NCBI RefSeq assembly: GCF_001570905.1 | Contig: NZ_BCSO01000011.1 | Location: forward strand, 1 to 64,000 | Direction of reading: 5' to 3' | Origin: [Zimmermannella] alba NBRC 15616 | GTDB lineage: Bacteria; Actinomycetota; Actinomycetes; Actinomycetales; Microbacteriaceae | Length of the DNA: 64,000 bases | In this document: piece by piece, positions 8,224 to 16,698 of the stretch | Layout of the letters: each line of letters starts with the position of its first letter | Position numbering within the stretch: the first letter of the stretch is position 1 | Program-made: the position numbers and the translations under genes | The notes under the pieces: generated by a model | Databases searched by the model: none | Seen by the model: only the letters and a program-made list of their open reading frames with translations | Told to the model about the DNA's origin: nothing

Positions 8224-9684
8224 CTACCCGTCGCCAGACTGCAACGAACCAAAAACTGCGTCGTGCAACTGCTCACCAGGCTGGCCATAGAAACTCCGCC
8301 ACCGAAAGCCCAAGACCGCGACCCCAGCTATAAACCATACACAAAGCGCAACTAACGATTCCACGCGCAGAGCACCAGGAAAAGCAGGTATCAACAGCAA
8401 CGCCAGGAACCCTACAGAGTTTATACACCCGATCACGCCAAAGATAGCCGCCACTATAGAAGCCGGGATCTTTTCAGCCATCCCGGGAACAAACCCGAAG
8501 CGTCCAATTCTGTACGAACAGTAGGACGTATAAAAGTACGTGACAGCAATGCCCACACTTGTCATGTCAACCACCCACAGCAGGGCCTGACGACCAAACC
8601 ACGGAGCAATCAAGCACAGAAACATGACAGCTAGGATGCCAACGTAGGGAACACCCTGCTTTCTACTAACCCACGCAAAGAACTCGGGGACCATCTTAGC
8701 GCGTCCCATTACTAGCAGCACCCGGCTTGCGGCAACATAGAAACCATTAAGCCCTGTCAAGACCCCCATGGCCACGGCAATGATCATGATGATATCCCCA
8801 ATAGGGCCAATGAGGTGCGAGATGACTGAGGCAGTTGGCCAGACTTCGTGAGCCCAGGGTTCCAAGGAATCGGCCGCAGCAAACGCAGTCGCCATGGCCA
8901 TAGCGACATAAATCGCTGTAGCGGCGCCAATGCCCCACATGAGCAACGCGAATGCGCGCCGGGGCGAAAAGTTAAACTCTGCCGCAGTTTGCGGGACCGT
9001 GTCAAAGCCAACGTATGCCCACGGGGCAAACGCAACGATCGTCACCACAGCAGACCACATATCCACACCTGTCGGAGTTGGTGGCGCTAGTCGCAACCCA
9101 CCCGGCAGGGCACAAAATATGGTCGCAAAGAACAGCGCAACAACAGCAGCAAGCATGACTATGCAAGCAAGAAGTTGCACACCGCCCGAGACACGAATGC
9201 CCTTCATGTTGATCAGTCCGAAAACAACGATCGCAAAACTAGAAACTATGATCTCCGGCCAGTACACCGACCAGCCAGCAATGACATAGAGCTCCCCCTG
9301 CATCATCAGACTCGGAAATGCGTGACGAAATACGAGCGCAATCGCCGATCCGTTCAGCGCGGCAATTCCCGAGTAGGCAAGAGCCAGACACCACCCGGAA
9401 ATGAACCCATGCACCCGCCCCAGCGCCGACAAAGCAAAGGCAACCCCACCTCCCGCCACAGGGAGAGCTTTGATCACCACCGCATAGTTCACAGCGATGA
9501 CGGCGATCAGACCGCCACCGATCGCAAACCCCACCAACACTCCAAGCCAACCCGAGGTCGTCAACCAGGAGTACGGAAGGACGAATGCACCCCAACCGAC
9601 CGCAGCCCCCAAGGCAATCGCGAAGACTGCACCTTCACTCAAGCCCTTTAGGAGGGAGCCACCAGTCTGTTTTTTCTCATTCAA
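8224..9684 (-). CDS. APC-superfamily amino-acid permease
   Basis: A 486-residue polytopic protein with about 12 membrane helices. The first helix region GAAVGWGAFVLP carries the unwound glycine-rich segment typical of APC transporters, followed by PVAGGGVAFALSALGRVHGFISGW. It should move an amino acid or amine across the membrane; specificity is unknown. The start is a TTG at 9684 overlapping the stop of the ATP-grasp gene by 4 nt (TTGA), so the two are translationally coupled. That coupling inside a glycopolymer locus suggests it supplies or exports an amino acid used on the polymer (inference). GC is lower than in the rest of the window. It is the last gene of the minus-strand run. Confidence 0.85.
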   Translation of the reverse strand: MNEKKQTGGSLLKGLSEGAVFAIALGAAVGWGAFVLPYSWLTTSGWLGVLVGFAIGGGLIAVIAVNYAVVIKALPVAGGGVAFALSALGRVHGFISGWCLALAYSGIAALNGSAIALVFRHAFPSLMMQGELYVIAGWSVYWPEIIVSSFAIVVFGLINMKGIRVSGGVQLLACIVMLAAVVALFFATIFCALPGGLRLAPPTPTGVDMWSAVVTIVAFAPWAYVGFDTVPQTAAEFNFSPRRAFALLMWGIGAATAIYVAMAMATAFAAADSLEPWAHEVWPTASVISHLIGPIGDIIMIIAVAMGVLTGLNGFYVAASRVLLVMGRAKMVPEFFAWVSRKQGVPYVGILAVMFLCLIAPWFGRQALLWVVDMTSVGIAVTYFYTSYCSYRIGRFGFVPGMAEKIPASIVAAIFGVIGCINSVGFLALLLIPAFPGALRVESLVALCVWFIAGVAVLGFRWRSFYGQPGEQLHDAVFGSLQSGDG

Positions 9685-10502
9685 GTCAGATCAGTCTCAG
9701 CTTGTTCCCACAACTGCCCCAGCCGGGTGGAGAGCGGCGGCATCATCCGCTCGCGGTCCTCATAATAGAATGTACCCGGGACGAGGGTAAATTCTCCAAA
9801 TAGTGGCCCCCGGGCGGAGTTGTACATGTCTACGCGCACAAAAGGAGTAGGCACGGCAACAGAAATTCGACGCGCAGCGTTCATTAAGCTTTTCCATTCG
9901 GCCGGCGGGGCCACCGAAATGCGTTCAATCAATTTTTCATTGACGCGAATAAATTCGCCAGATTCATCCGCGAGTGGAACAAAGTCCCCATCGAAGTATG
10001 CGTGGCGTACCCGAGGTTCCGCCCTAACAACCCGATGGATCAGACCAATGCGCCCCTGAAAGCAGTAGAACTTCCAGTCGTCGGGCACTAGTGATCCCGT
10101 CACATCCTCGACAAGCTCTTCAGCGATCCATGCCTTGTTTCCGGCTTGGGACTTCTCAGCGAGACGGAACTGTTCCTTCCGCACCTCTTCGATAGTGTAA
10201 GCCTTGCCCCACAAACTATCGACGTAAACGTCACCTTGCCGACGCAAAACCATCACGCCAAGCGAACTAGAAAGAAACGTCGGCTTCAGAACGAAAGCAT
10301 CTGGTAGATCAAGGAAAGTGATTTCATCAACAGAATTGAACGTGCTATACACCTGGGGCGAGTCCACTCCCAGCGATCTGACAAACTGCTCACCCCTCAC
10401 TTTGTCATGCAAGTACCCCGGCAAACCAGGCTCCTTGCCTGAACCGCGCCACCGCACGCGAGTCAGGTAGTCGGGCTGCATTTGATGTCTCATGTTCTGC
10501 AC
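9681..10502 (-). CDS. TupA-like ATP-grasp protein
   Basis: About 273 residues. The ATP-grasp features are FVLKPTFLSSSLGVMV (lysine and glycine-rich loop), WIAEELVEDVTGSLVPDDWKFYCFQGRIG, and the metal-binding end VRVDMYN...GEFTLVPG. This order matches the TupA-like ATP-grasp family named after teichuronopeptide synthesis in alkaliphilic Bacillus, where an acid such as glutamate is joined through an acyl phosphate. Here it likely links an amino acid to an acidic sugar such as ManNAcA or to a peptide chain (inference). GTG 10502 gives the longest frame; ATGs at 10493 and 10481 are alternatives, and none has a strong ribosome binding site. It is coupled to the permease downstream. Confidence 0.75.
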   Translation of the reverse strand: MQNMRHQMQPDYLTRVRWRGSGKEPGLPGYLHDKVRGEQFVRSLGVDSPQVYSTFNSVDEITFLDLPDAFVLKPTFLSSSLGVMVLRRQGDVYVDSLWGKAYTIEEVRKEQFRLAEKSQAGNKAWIAEELVEDVTGSLVPDDWKFYCFQGRIGLIHRVVRAEPRVRHAYFDGDFVPLADESGEFIRVNEKLIERISVAPPAEWKSLMNAARRISVAVPTPFVRVDMYNSARGPLFGEFTLVPGTFYYEDRERMMPPLSTRLGQLWEQAETDLT

Positions 10503-10528
10503 TTCTATCGATCCAGTTATCGTGCCGC

Positions 10529-11500
10529 TTAGTTCTCTTCAAGAATGACTGAGGCTAGTTTCTGCACAGAGCCTGCTGGCACAGAGACCAGCATTTCTTT
10601 CCCGAAGTATCGATCCCACACGGGAAGCTCGAAGGCGGCGACTCGCAGACCACATTGGGTAGCTTCCGCCACCGAGTAGCCGAACGACTCCATCAGGGAT
10701 GTCGAGACGCACCAGCCGCCTGCATCACGCACGCTACGGTATGCCTCAGCGATTTGTGCCTGCGACAGGTTCAGGTAGAGGCGAACACGATCCTCTACAC
10801 CCATGGCAGCGCACTCAGACAGAAACTTGTCCGCGCGATCCGGATCGCTTTCGAGGCTCACAATGACGTGGCCCACGTACTGCTCCGGCAGTTGGGCGAT
10901 CGTTCGAATGAAGTACTGATATCCCTTACCCGAATCGAATCGTCCTACCCAAATCAGTGGAATGGCGTTCGCGTCCTGCTCAAAGCGTGAATTGGCGAAG
11001 AACTCGGCCCTGCCATCGGTCGAGAACAGTGCCGTGTCCACCAGGTTAGATTCGACCTCGAGTCGATCCCGGACTCGCAGCGGAAGAAGGTCGCGAATCT
11101 GCTCAGTCATGACTGAAGTCGGCGCGATGAATCGTGCAATGCGATCAACCTCGAGCTGGTCGATCTCTTCTTTCACGATCGACATGTCCGAGGAGTGAAA
11201 CTCGTACGTAACACGGCAATTCTCGAACTTCACTAGCTGATTCGACGTGGCTGGTGAGCTCAGCACCGACACGCTCGAATAGGAGAAGTTCTCCATGAGG
11301 TAGTTGAAGTATGACGTCGAGCGGTCCTGACGAACGATCCGGACGGTCACGTTCGGCAGATCCTCGAATGCGAAACGGCCACCGCGATCATTGAAAAAGA
11401 CCACGTCATAGTGAGCCTCTGGATTCTTGCGCGCACGGCCACGGATGACCGAAGTCACGCCGCCCTTGGAGCAGTTCGGGTAGACAATGAGATGTCGCAC
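10529..11500 (-). CDS. Glycosyltransferase, GT-B fold (family 4-like)
   Basis: A 323-residue protein starting with GTG 11500, 7 nt after AGGAGG. The N-terminus MRHLIVYPNCSKGGVTSVIRG is a GT-B acceptor-domain start, and the middle IPLIWVGRFDSGKGYQYFIR is the usual start of the nucleotide-sugar domain. The GT4 motif is represented by STSLMESFGYSVAEATQCG, with the E-x7-E spacing around MESFGYSVAE. It is somewhat shorter than typical GT4 enzymes. It would add one sugar to the lipid-linked polymer in the cytoplasm. Only 2 nt separate it from the upstream glycosyltransferase gene. GC is lower than the window average. Donor and acceptor unknown. Confidence 0.8.
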   Translation of the reverse strand: MRHLIVYPNCSKGGVTSVIRGRARKNPEAHYDVVFFNDRGGRFAFEDLPNVTVRIVRQDRSTSYFNYLMENFSYSSVSVLSSPATSNQLVKFENCRVTYEFHSSDMSIVKEEIDQLEVDRIARFIAPTSVMTEQIRDLLPLRVRDRLEVESNLVDTALFSTDGRAEFFANSRFEQDANAIPLIWVGRFDSGKGYQYFIRTIAQLPEQYVGHVIVSLESDPDRADKFLSECAAMGVEDRVRLYLNLSQAQIAEAYRSVRDAGGWCVSTSLMESFGYSVAEATQCGLRVAAFELPVWDRYFGKEMLVSVPAGSVQKLASVILEEN

Positions 11501-11502
11501 GG

Positions 11503-13470
11503 CTATGCCTCCTGGCTCGGGACGGTGAGGTCAATGAAATCGAGGCATTCACGAGCACGGTCGTCCCAGCTCGCTCCCTGGACGAAACGCTCGACCTCGT
11601 CGCGTTCTGCGTTCAACACCGGTGAATCAACCGCTTCACGCAATGCCTTCACGAATTGGTCGACACCGTGGTAAGTCCACGTAGCGGGGTACTCATGAAC
11701 CTTCCCCATGGGAGCAGTGACACAACGGAGTCCCCACGCGAAGTACTCGTAGATCTTGTTGGGGTCAACCGATCGCGTGAGAGGAATGTCCTTAAACGGG
11801 ATTAGGCCGACCTTCCAGTTCTGAACAATTTCAGGAAGTTCTTCGTGCGTCTTCGGGCCAAGAGCGATCACATTTTCAGGCAGCTCAAGCCCGGCGGGCA
11901 TCCCGTGACCAACGATTTCAAACCGGACGTCGGGCATGCGCTGGGCAGCCTGAACCACGAGGGGCCAATCGAACCATGAGCTCGTCAGGTGGCCTACGTA
12001 GCCCACCGTTGTGCTGTCCGCACGACGCACCGCGGCGGACTCGGTGCGAAGCGACTCACCATTGTCAATGACGTGACGGTTCACGGCGTTCGGGATGACG
12101 CGATGAGCCTCAAGCTGGGGCTTCATAGAGACGAGCTTCTCGTCGAGCGCGGTGCTCACGCTCATGACGTAGTCGGCGATGCCCAGCATTCGGCGCTCGA
12201 GAAGCGGTGAGTACCACTTCGAGTATCCAACTCGGTTGAATTCCTCCATGTCGTCACGTGCTTCGTAGACTACCTTCCATCCCTGCGTCTTCAGCATGGT
12301 CGCGACAGTGACAGACTGCAGCGAAGGGAACGAGCTGCAGATGAAGGTGCTGTTGTCAGCCCCTCGATCCGCAAGCACAATGCTCAACATCTCGTCCACG
12401 CCCTCGCGGGGGATCTGCAACACGTGGTCGTCATGCACCATCGGCATTCCCTGAAGTGAGCCGAACGGAATGAAGATCACGTATGCGCCAAGACGTGCGT
12501 AGGCTGCGGTGAGGTTGTTCGGCCGCAGCGCAAGAGTTTCGTGGCCAAGAGGGGGTGCCGTCGTATCGATAATGATCAGCGGCACCTCGCTAGGGATTGA
12601 CCGCACGAATTCACGTAAGGTGCTGTCATCTTGATTTGAATGCTGTTCAACCTTGACAGCTCCCGAAATGAGCGCTGTCTTAGAGCCCCAGTCCTGGCCT
12701 TTCAGCCTCAGCCAGGCAGCCTCGCGGGGAACCTCGACCTCAACCTGGGTAGTCGTTCGGGTCTCAGCGACGCCTTGAAGAACGAAGATGGGGCCCAGCT
12801 TCGGGTTCTGCTTCGAATCACCGATCGGCGTAATGAGCTGGTCATTCTCATTGAAGAACGAAATTTGGACGGGTCCGCTCGAGTCAACCTCTTGTGCAAG
12901 GTGATTAATGAAGATGTTGACCCGGTCGGTGCCGCAATGCAACTCTTGTTTCAGGTCAAGGTCTCGGGCCGAGTATCGGAGCGGCGCGCCGCTGGGGAGA
13001 CTGGTTCGACTGTTCGAAGCGCCTCGCACATTGACGATTAGCCCCTCGAGCACCCGTGTCTCAACAGCTTGCTTCCAACGATGGCCCTGCAGCTTAATGA
13101 GCGTAACGCCTTTGGGTACCGTTACCGAGAACTCGTCGATGGAAGGTGAGTTCTGGTCACCGGGAGTCAAGTACATGTATTCGCCAACACGACGCGAGTA
13201 GGTCGGCCACTCCGGCAGCGGCACACGCTTGCCTTGGGCGTCAAGTGCACGAACTTCGACAAGTGCCGCCCCTTCTACCTCTTCCGAGGAAAAGGACTCA
13301 ACTGCGATATCAAGAACTTGACCCTCGCTCACCGACATCGAGTGCGAGACGGATTCAATCGCTTCAGTTGACACCACCTCGTCTCCGCACTGAATGCGCC
13401 TCGGGAGAGAGCTACCGGGAGATTTGCTTCGGCGAATCGATCGCGACAGGGTCGATCGGAAAGTCGTCAT
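11503..13470 (-). CDS. Two-part protein: duplicated beta-rich N-terminal region plus GT-B glycosyltransferase
   Basis: 655 residues. Residues about 290-655 are a GT-B glycosyltransferase (TTVGYVGHLTSSWFDW starts the donor domain; LTRSVDPNKIYEYFAWGLRCV is the donor-site region). The first 285 residues are not a standard glycosyltransferase part. They contain two similar blocks, about 45-150 and 170-280, each ending in a matching stretch: VTLIKLQGHRWKQ...LEGLIVNV and AWLRLKGQDWGSK...ISGAVKVEQ. I read these as tandem beta-sandwich domains, perhaps for carbohydrate or protein binding. AAAGGG lies 6 nt before ATG 13470. It is in the minus-strand run between wecC and the smaller glycosyltransferase. 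Confidence 0.8.
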   Translation of the reverse strand: MTTFRSTLSRSIRRSKSPGSSLPRRIQCGDEVVSTEAIESVSHSMSVSEGQVLDIAVESFSSEEVEGAALVEVRALDAQGKRVPLPEWPTYSRRVGEYMYLTPGDQNSPSIDEFSVTVPKGVTLIKLQGHRWKQAVETRVLEGLIVNVRGASNSRTSLPSGAPLRYSARDLDLKQELHCGTDRVNIFINHLAQEVDSSGPVQISFFNENDQLITPIGDSKQNPKLGPIFVLQGVAETRTTTQVEVEVPREAAWLRLKGQDWGSKTALISGAVKVEQHSNQDDSTLREFVRSIPSEVPLIIIDTTAPPLGHETLALRPNNLTAAYARLGAYVIFIPFGSLQGMPMVHDDHVLQIPREGVDEMLSIVLADRGADNSTFICSSFPSLQSVTVATMLKTQGWKVVYEARDDMEEFNRVGYSKWYSPLLERRMLGIADYVMSVSTALDEKLVSMKPQLEAHRVIPNAVNRHVIDNGESLRTESAAVRRADSTTVGYVGHLTSSWFDWPLVVQAAQRMPDVRFEIVGHGMPAGLELPENVIALGPKTHEELPEIVQNWKVGLIPFKDIPLTRSVDPNKIYEYFAWGLRCVTAPMGKVHEYPATWTYHGVDQFVKALREAVDSPVLNAERDEVERFVQGASWDDRARECLDFIDLTVPSQEA

Positions 13471-13500
13471 GTTGCCCTTTCTGCCCGCAGGGGGTGAGGC

Positions 13501-14766
13501 CTACCGCCACACACCCTTCGTGTCGATCACGATCTTCTCTGCAAGAAGTGAACGATCAATCTGCTTGAACGGCGCGTGGTCGACGAGGAGCACGACGATA
13601 TCGGCTTCCTCGATCGCCTCGAGCGCTGGCATTTGCTTGAGGTTCTCGAAGCGCGTGAGCTTCTCGGGGAGCTCTTCGACGTTCGGCTCCGCAACAAGGA
13701 TCGAAGCGTCCTGCAGCTCGCCGGCGATGCGCTCAACAATGTTCAGCGAGGGCGACTCGCGGAGGTCGTCAATGTCCGGCTTGAACGCAATACCAAGCAT
13801 CGCGATCTTCGGAGCCTTGAAACGGTCTGCCTTTTCGAGCACCTTCTGGATGACGATCTCGGGCTTCGAGTCGTTCACCTCGCGTGCGGTGCGGATGAGG
13901 CGGGACTCCTCGGGGCACGACGACACAATGAACCACGGGTCCACCGCGATGCAGTGGCCACCAACACCAGGGCCAGGCTGCAGGATGTTCACGCGCGGGT
14001 GATGGTTCGCAAGCTCAATGAGCTCCCACACGTCGATCGCAAGCTTGTCGCAAATGATCGACAGCTCGTTCGCGAACGCGATGTTCACGTCACGGAACGA
14101 ATTCTCGGTGAGCTTCGCCATCTCAGCCGTCGTCGCCGTCGTGAGCAGCAGCTCACCATTACAAAACGTGGCGTACAAGGCACGCGCAAGCTCTGCCGCC
14201 TTCTCGCCAATACCGCCGATTACGCGGTCGTTCTCAGCCATTTCAACGACGATGCGGCCCGGCAGCACCCGCTCGGGGCAGTGCGCGAAGTAGACGCTGT
14301 TCGACTTACCCTCGTCCAGCGTAAGGTCGGGGCGCACGTCAAGGATGAACTGAGCCATGCGCTCAGTCGTTCCAGGAGGCGACGTCGACTCAAGGACGAT
14401 GAGCTCGCCACCCTGCAGCTGCGGGGCGATACCCTCCGCGGCCGCACGGATGTACTTGATGTCGACGTCGTGGTCGTCGGTAAAGGGCGTCGGAACCGCC
14501 ACAATGTACGCGTCCGAGTGAGGCGTCGTCGTCTGGGCGCGAAGACGCCCCTGCGCCACAACACCAGCGAGCATCGACTCAAAGTCAGGCTCGAAGAACG
14601 GCACCTGGCCAGCGTTGATCTGCTCAACGTAACGCTCATTGACATCTACGCCGATGACGTTAATGCCTTTCGAGGCCATGAACGCGGCAGTCGGAAGGCC
14701 GATGTAGCCGAGACCAATAACACAAACCGTTTCGAACGGAGATTCCACAACAGGAGCAGCAGACAT
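13501..14766 (-). CDS. wecC: UDP-N-acetyl-D-mannosamine dehydrogenase (UDP-ManNAcA forming)
   Basis: A 421-residue nucleotide-sugar dehydrogenase. VIGLGYIGLP near the N-terminus is the NAD motif; ESTSPPGTTE, PERVLPG, the central TENSFRDVNIAFANEL helix and the PGPGVGGHCIAVDPWF segment with catalytic Cys follow; the C-terminal UDP-binding domain has GIAFKPDIDDLRESPS. The spacing and PERVLPG fit the UDP-ManNAc branch (WecC) better than UDP-glucose dehydrogenase. It oxidises C6 twice with NAD. ATG 14766 is chosen from family alignment; an upstream in-frame ATG at 14823 sits a few bases after a TAGGAT -10-like box and could be a leaderless start. With wecB it points to a ManNAcA-containing polymer. 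Confidence 0.9.
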   Translation of the reverse strand: MSAAPVVESPFETVCVIGLGYIGLPTAAFMASKGINVIGVDVNERYVEQINAGQVPFFEPDFESMLAGVVAQGRLRAQTTTPHSDAYIVAVPTPFTDDHDVDIKYIRAAAEGIAPQLQGGELIVLESTSPPGTTERMAQFILDVRPDLTLDEGKSNSVYFAHCPERVLPGRIVVEMAENDRVIGGIGEKAAELARALYATFCNGELLLTTATTAEMAKLTENSFRDVNIAFANELSIICDKLAIDVWELIELANHHPRVNILQPGPGVGGHCIAVDPWFIVSSCPEESRLIRTAREVNDSKPEIVIQKVLEKADRFKAPKIAMLGIAFKPDIDDLRESPSLNIVERIAGELQDASILVAEPNVEELPEKLTRFENLKQMPALEAIEEADIVVLLVDHAPFKQIDRSLLAEKIVIDTKGVWR

Positions 14767-14835
14767 GAGAGTGGGGGAACCCTTCGTGAAGCAACTGAGC
14801 GCACACGCTGCGGTAGGCAACATGTCGCGTCGTTT

Positions 14836-14841
14836 ATCCTA
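14836..14841 (-). promoter_or_regulatory. Candidate -10 box upstream of wecC
   Basis: TAGGAT read on the minus strand, about 12 nt before the in-frame ATG at 14823 and about 70 nt before the preferred start. The -35 side is AT-rich without a clear hexamer. Confidence 0.3.
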
Positions 14842-14903
14842 CCGCAACCTAATCGAGATTTTTTGATTCAATTTGGCAATTGGATTGGGTTCAAGCTCCG
14901 CCG

Positions 14904-16562
14904 CTAGGCACTGTCGAACCGCAGCAGGGTCGCCGATCCGGGGGCAAGCTCGGACACCGACGACACATCCGCTGGCCCAAGCGGCAGCAGCCGGGACTCA
15001 TTCCTCGCATCCAACGAAGGCCCCGAGAGCTGCGATGCCTCCCGGAGTTCTAGGCCCGCCGGCGTCACAACCTCAACCGGCGACGACCCCACCGCAGCCG
15101 GATCAGCCATGTTCACGACCACAACATCCAGACCCTCTGCCGCTGCCACGCCATAGGCGTAGACATCCCCACCGCCCGACACCTCGACCGGCACCACGGC
15201 GCCTTCCCTCAGCTGCGCGAGAAAGAGCAGCGCCAAGTAGTTCGCCTGACCGTTGAGATCAGGCGTCGCGGGCTGCCCCTGCTTGCCGGTATCGCACACG
15301 ACACTCATCGGCGCTCCCCCGCTGCACGCCCCAAGCATCGAGTGGAACGCCATCATCGACACCCCAAGCTCTGCCGCATGCACCGCGTAATCCACCGTCC
15401 ACAGCGCCTGCGCGTGCGTACGCGAACTCTCATTCGAGCCAACACACGAGGTCGAACCCGTCTCCGTCATCCACAGCGGCAGCTCCGACTTCGACGCCTC
15501 ATCCGCAGCCATGCCGACGATCCTCTCCGCCTTCTCATGCATCGACGGCGCCACAAGATTTGCCACCGTCGGCTCGAAGGCGGCATCCGTCGTCCCCTGG
15601 CGCCCCGGACACGACCAGAGCGGATACCAGTGCGAATTCAACGACACCGTGTTCGACAGCCCCGCCGCGACGAACGCGCGCCACCACTTCGCGTCGAAGG
15701 TGCCCGGACCAGAGATCGGAAGATCCGGCACGCGCGCGTGGATCACCCGTTCATACTCGGCAATTTCCGCCTGATACTCCTCGGTACTCCAGGACGCGTC
15801 GCGGATCGCATACTGCGGCTGCGACTCAAGGAAGAAACCGTTCGGCTCGTTCCCGAGCGTGACGCCCAGGAGCCTCTCGCCGAGGCTCAAACTCGCGGCT
15901 TCCGCCATCGAGGCGGCCCGCTCCGCATCCTTGTGGCCAAGATCGAGATCAAGGACGACCGTCGCGTTTGTCGCCTCAGCGAAACGTGCGAGCCGCGCAA
16001 AGTCCTCCGGCGTCACCGTCGCCTTCGCCCACTCCGGTGCGGGCTCATCCGAGCCGGTAAACCACACCCGCCGATCGACCGAATTGCCGCCAAAACGCAG
16101 CACCGGCCCGTCAAGGTGGCTCATCAGGATGTCAAGGCTCGAGGCCCCAGGTTCCCAACGCGGATCCGCCAGGTCACTCATCTCGAACGAGAGACCAACG
16201 TTCGTGTGATGCCAGGCGGGCGTCGACACACTCGCTTGGGAGGGATCACTGCCCGGCGCAGGAGAACCCGTCGCGAGGGTCGACGCTGCAGCGTAAGCGG
16301 TCGCGTCCGGAGTGATCGTCAGGTTCGCGCCAGCAGTCTGCACGGATGCCACCGGCTGCGAAAACGGCTGCCCCTGCGCCTCGAGGCCCGGGACGTACCG
16401 CATGAGCTCAGCCCAAGAGTCGGCCTCCTGCGTCGGGGCAGGTTTCGCCTGCTCGTCTGGAACCGGCGGTGTCGAACACGCACTGAGCACGAGGGGCAGC
16501 GCCAGAAGCGCAGCCCGCCAGCGTCGCGATCGCCGACCGCGCGTCCCGCGCTTCCACACCAT
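14904..16562 (-). CDS. Secreted lipoprotein with GH79-like glycoside hydrolase domain
   Basis: 552 residues. The start RRSRRWRAALLALPLVLSAC is a lipoprotein signal peptide with Cys29 as the lipidated residue. After a linker rich in Ala, Pro and Thr comes a TIM-barrel hydrolase: LRFGGNSVDRRVWF (about 155-168) matches the RxGGNS strand of GH79 enzymes, Glu239 in LGNEPNGF fits the acid/base and Glu367 in WMTETGS the nucleophile, followed by a beta-sandwich tail. GH79 members cleave beta-glucuronides and heparan-like chains. In this locus it might trim or remodel a uronic-acid polymer outside the membrane (inference). ATG 16562 has GGAGGG 6 nt upstream; a GTG 21 nt earlier is less likely. Confidence 0.78.
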   Translation of the reverse strand: MVWKRGTRGRRSRRWRAALLALPLVLSACSTPPVPDEQAKPAPTQEADSWAELMRYVPGLEAQGQPFSQPVASVQTAGANLTITPDATAYAAASTLATGSPAPGSDPSQASVSTPAWHHTNVGLSFEMSDLADPRWEPGASSLDILMSHLDGPVLRFGGNSVDRRVWFTGSDEPAPEWAKATVTPEDFARLARFAEATNATVVLDLDLGHKDAERAASMAEAASLSLGERLLGVTLGNEPNGFFLESQPQYAIRDASWSTEEYQAEIAEYERVIHARVPDLPISGPGTFDAKWWRAFVAAGLSNTVSLNSHWYPLWSCPGRQGTTDAAFEPTVANLVAPSMHEKAERIVGMAADEASKSELPLWMTETGSTSCVGSNESSRTHAQALWTVDYAVHAAELGVSMMAFHSMLGACSGGAPMSVVCDTGKQGQPATPDLNGQANYLALLFLAQLREGAVVPVEVSGGGDVYAYGVAAAEGLDVVVVNMADPAAVGSSPVEVVTPAGLELREASQLSGPSLDARNESRLLPLGPADVSSVSELAPGSATLLRFDSA

Positions 16563-16698
16563 CTCGATCCCTCCGCCGCCCACGGCTCACAACATTCTTG
16601 AACGACGATCCTCCAATTCGGCCTAGCGCGGCGAATACGCGACCATCGGGGCGGGTATCGTGGCCAGCATCCCGGACCACCCACCGCACGGAGGAACC

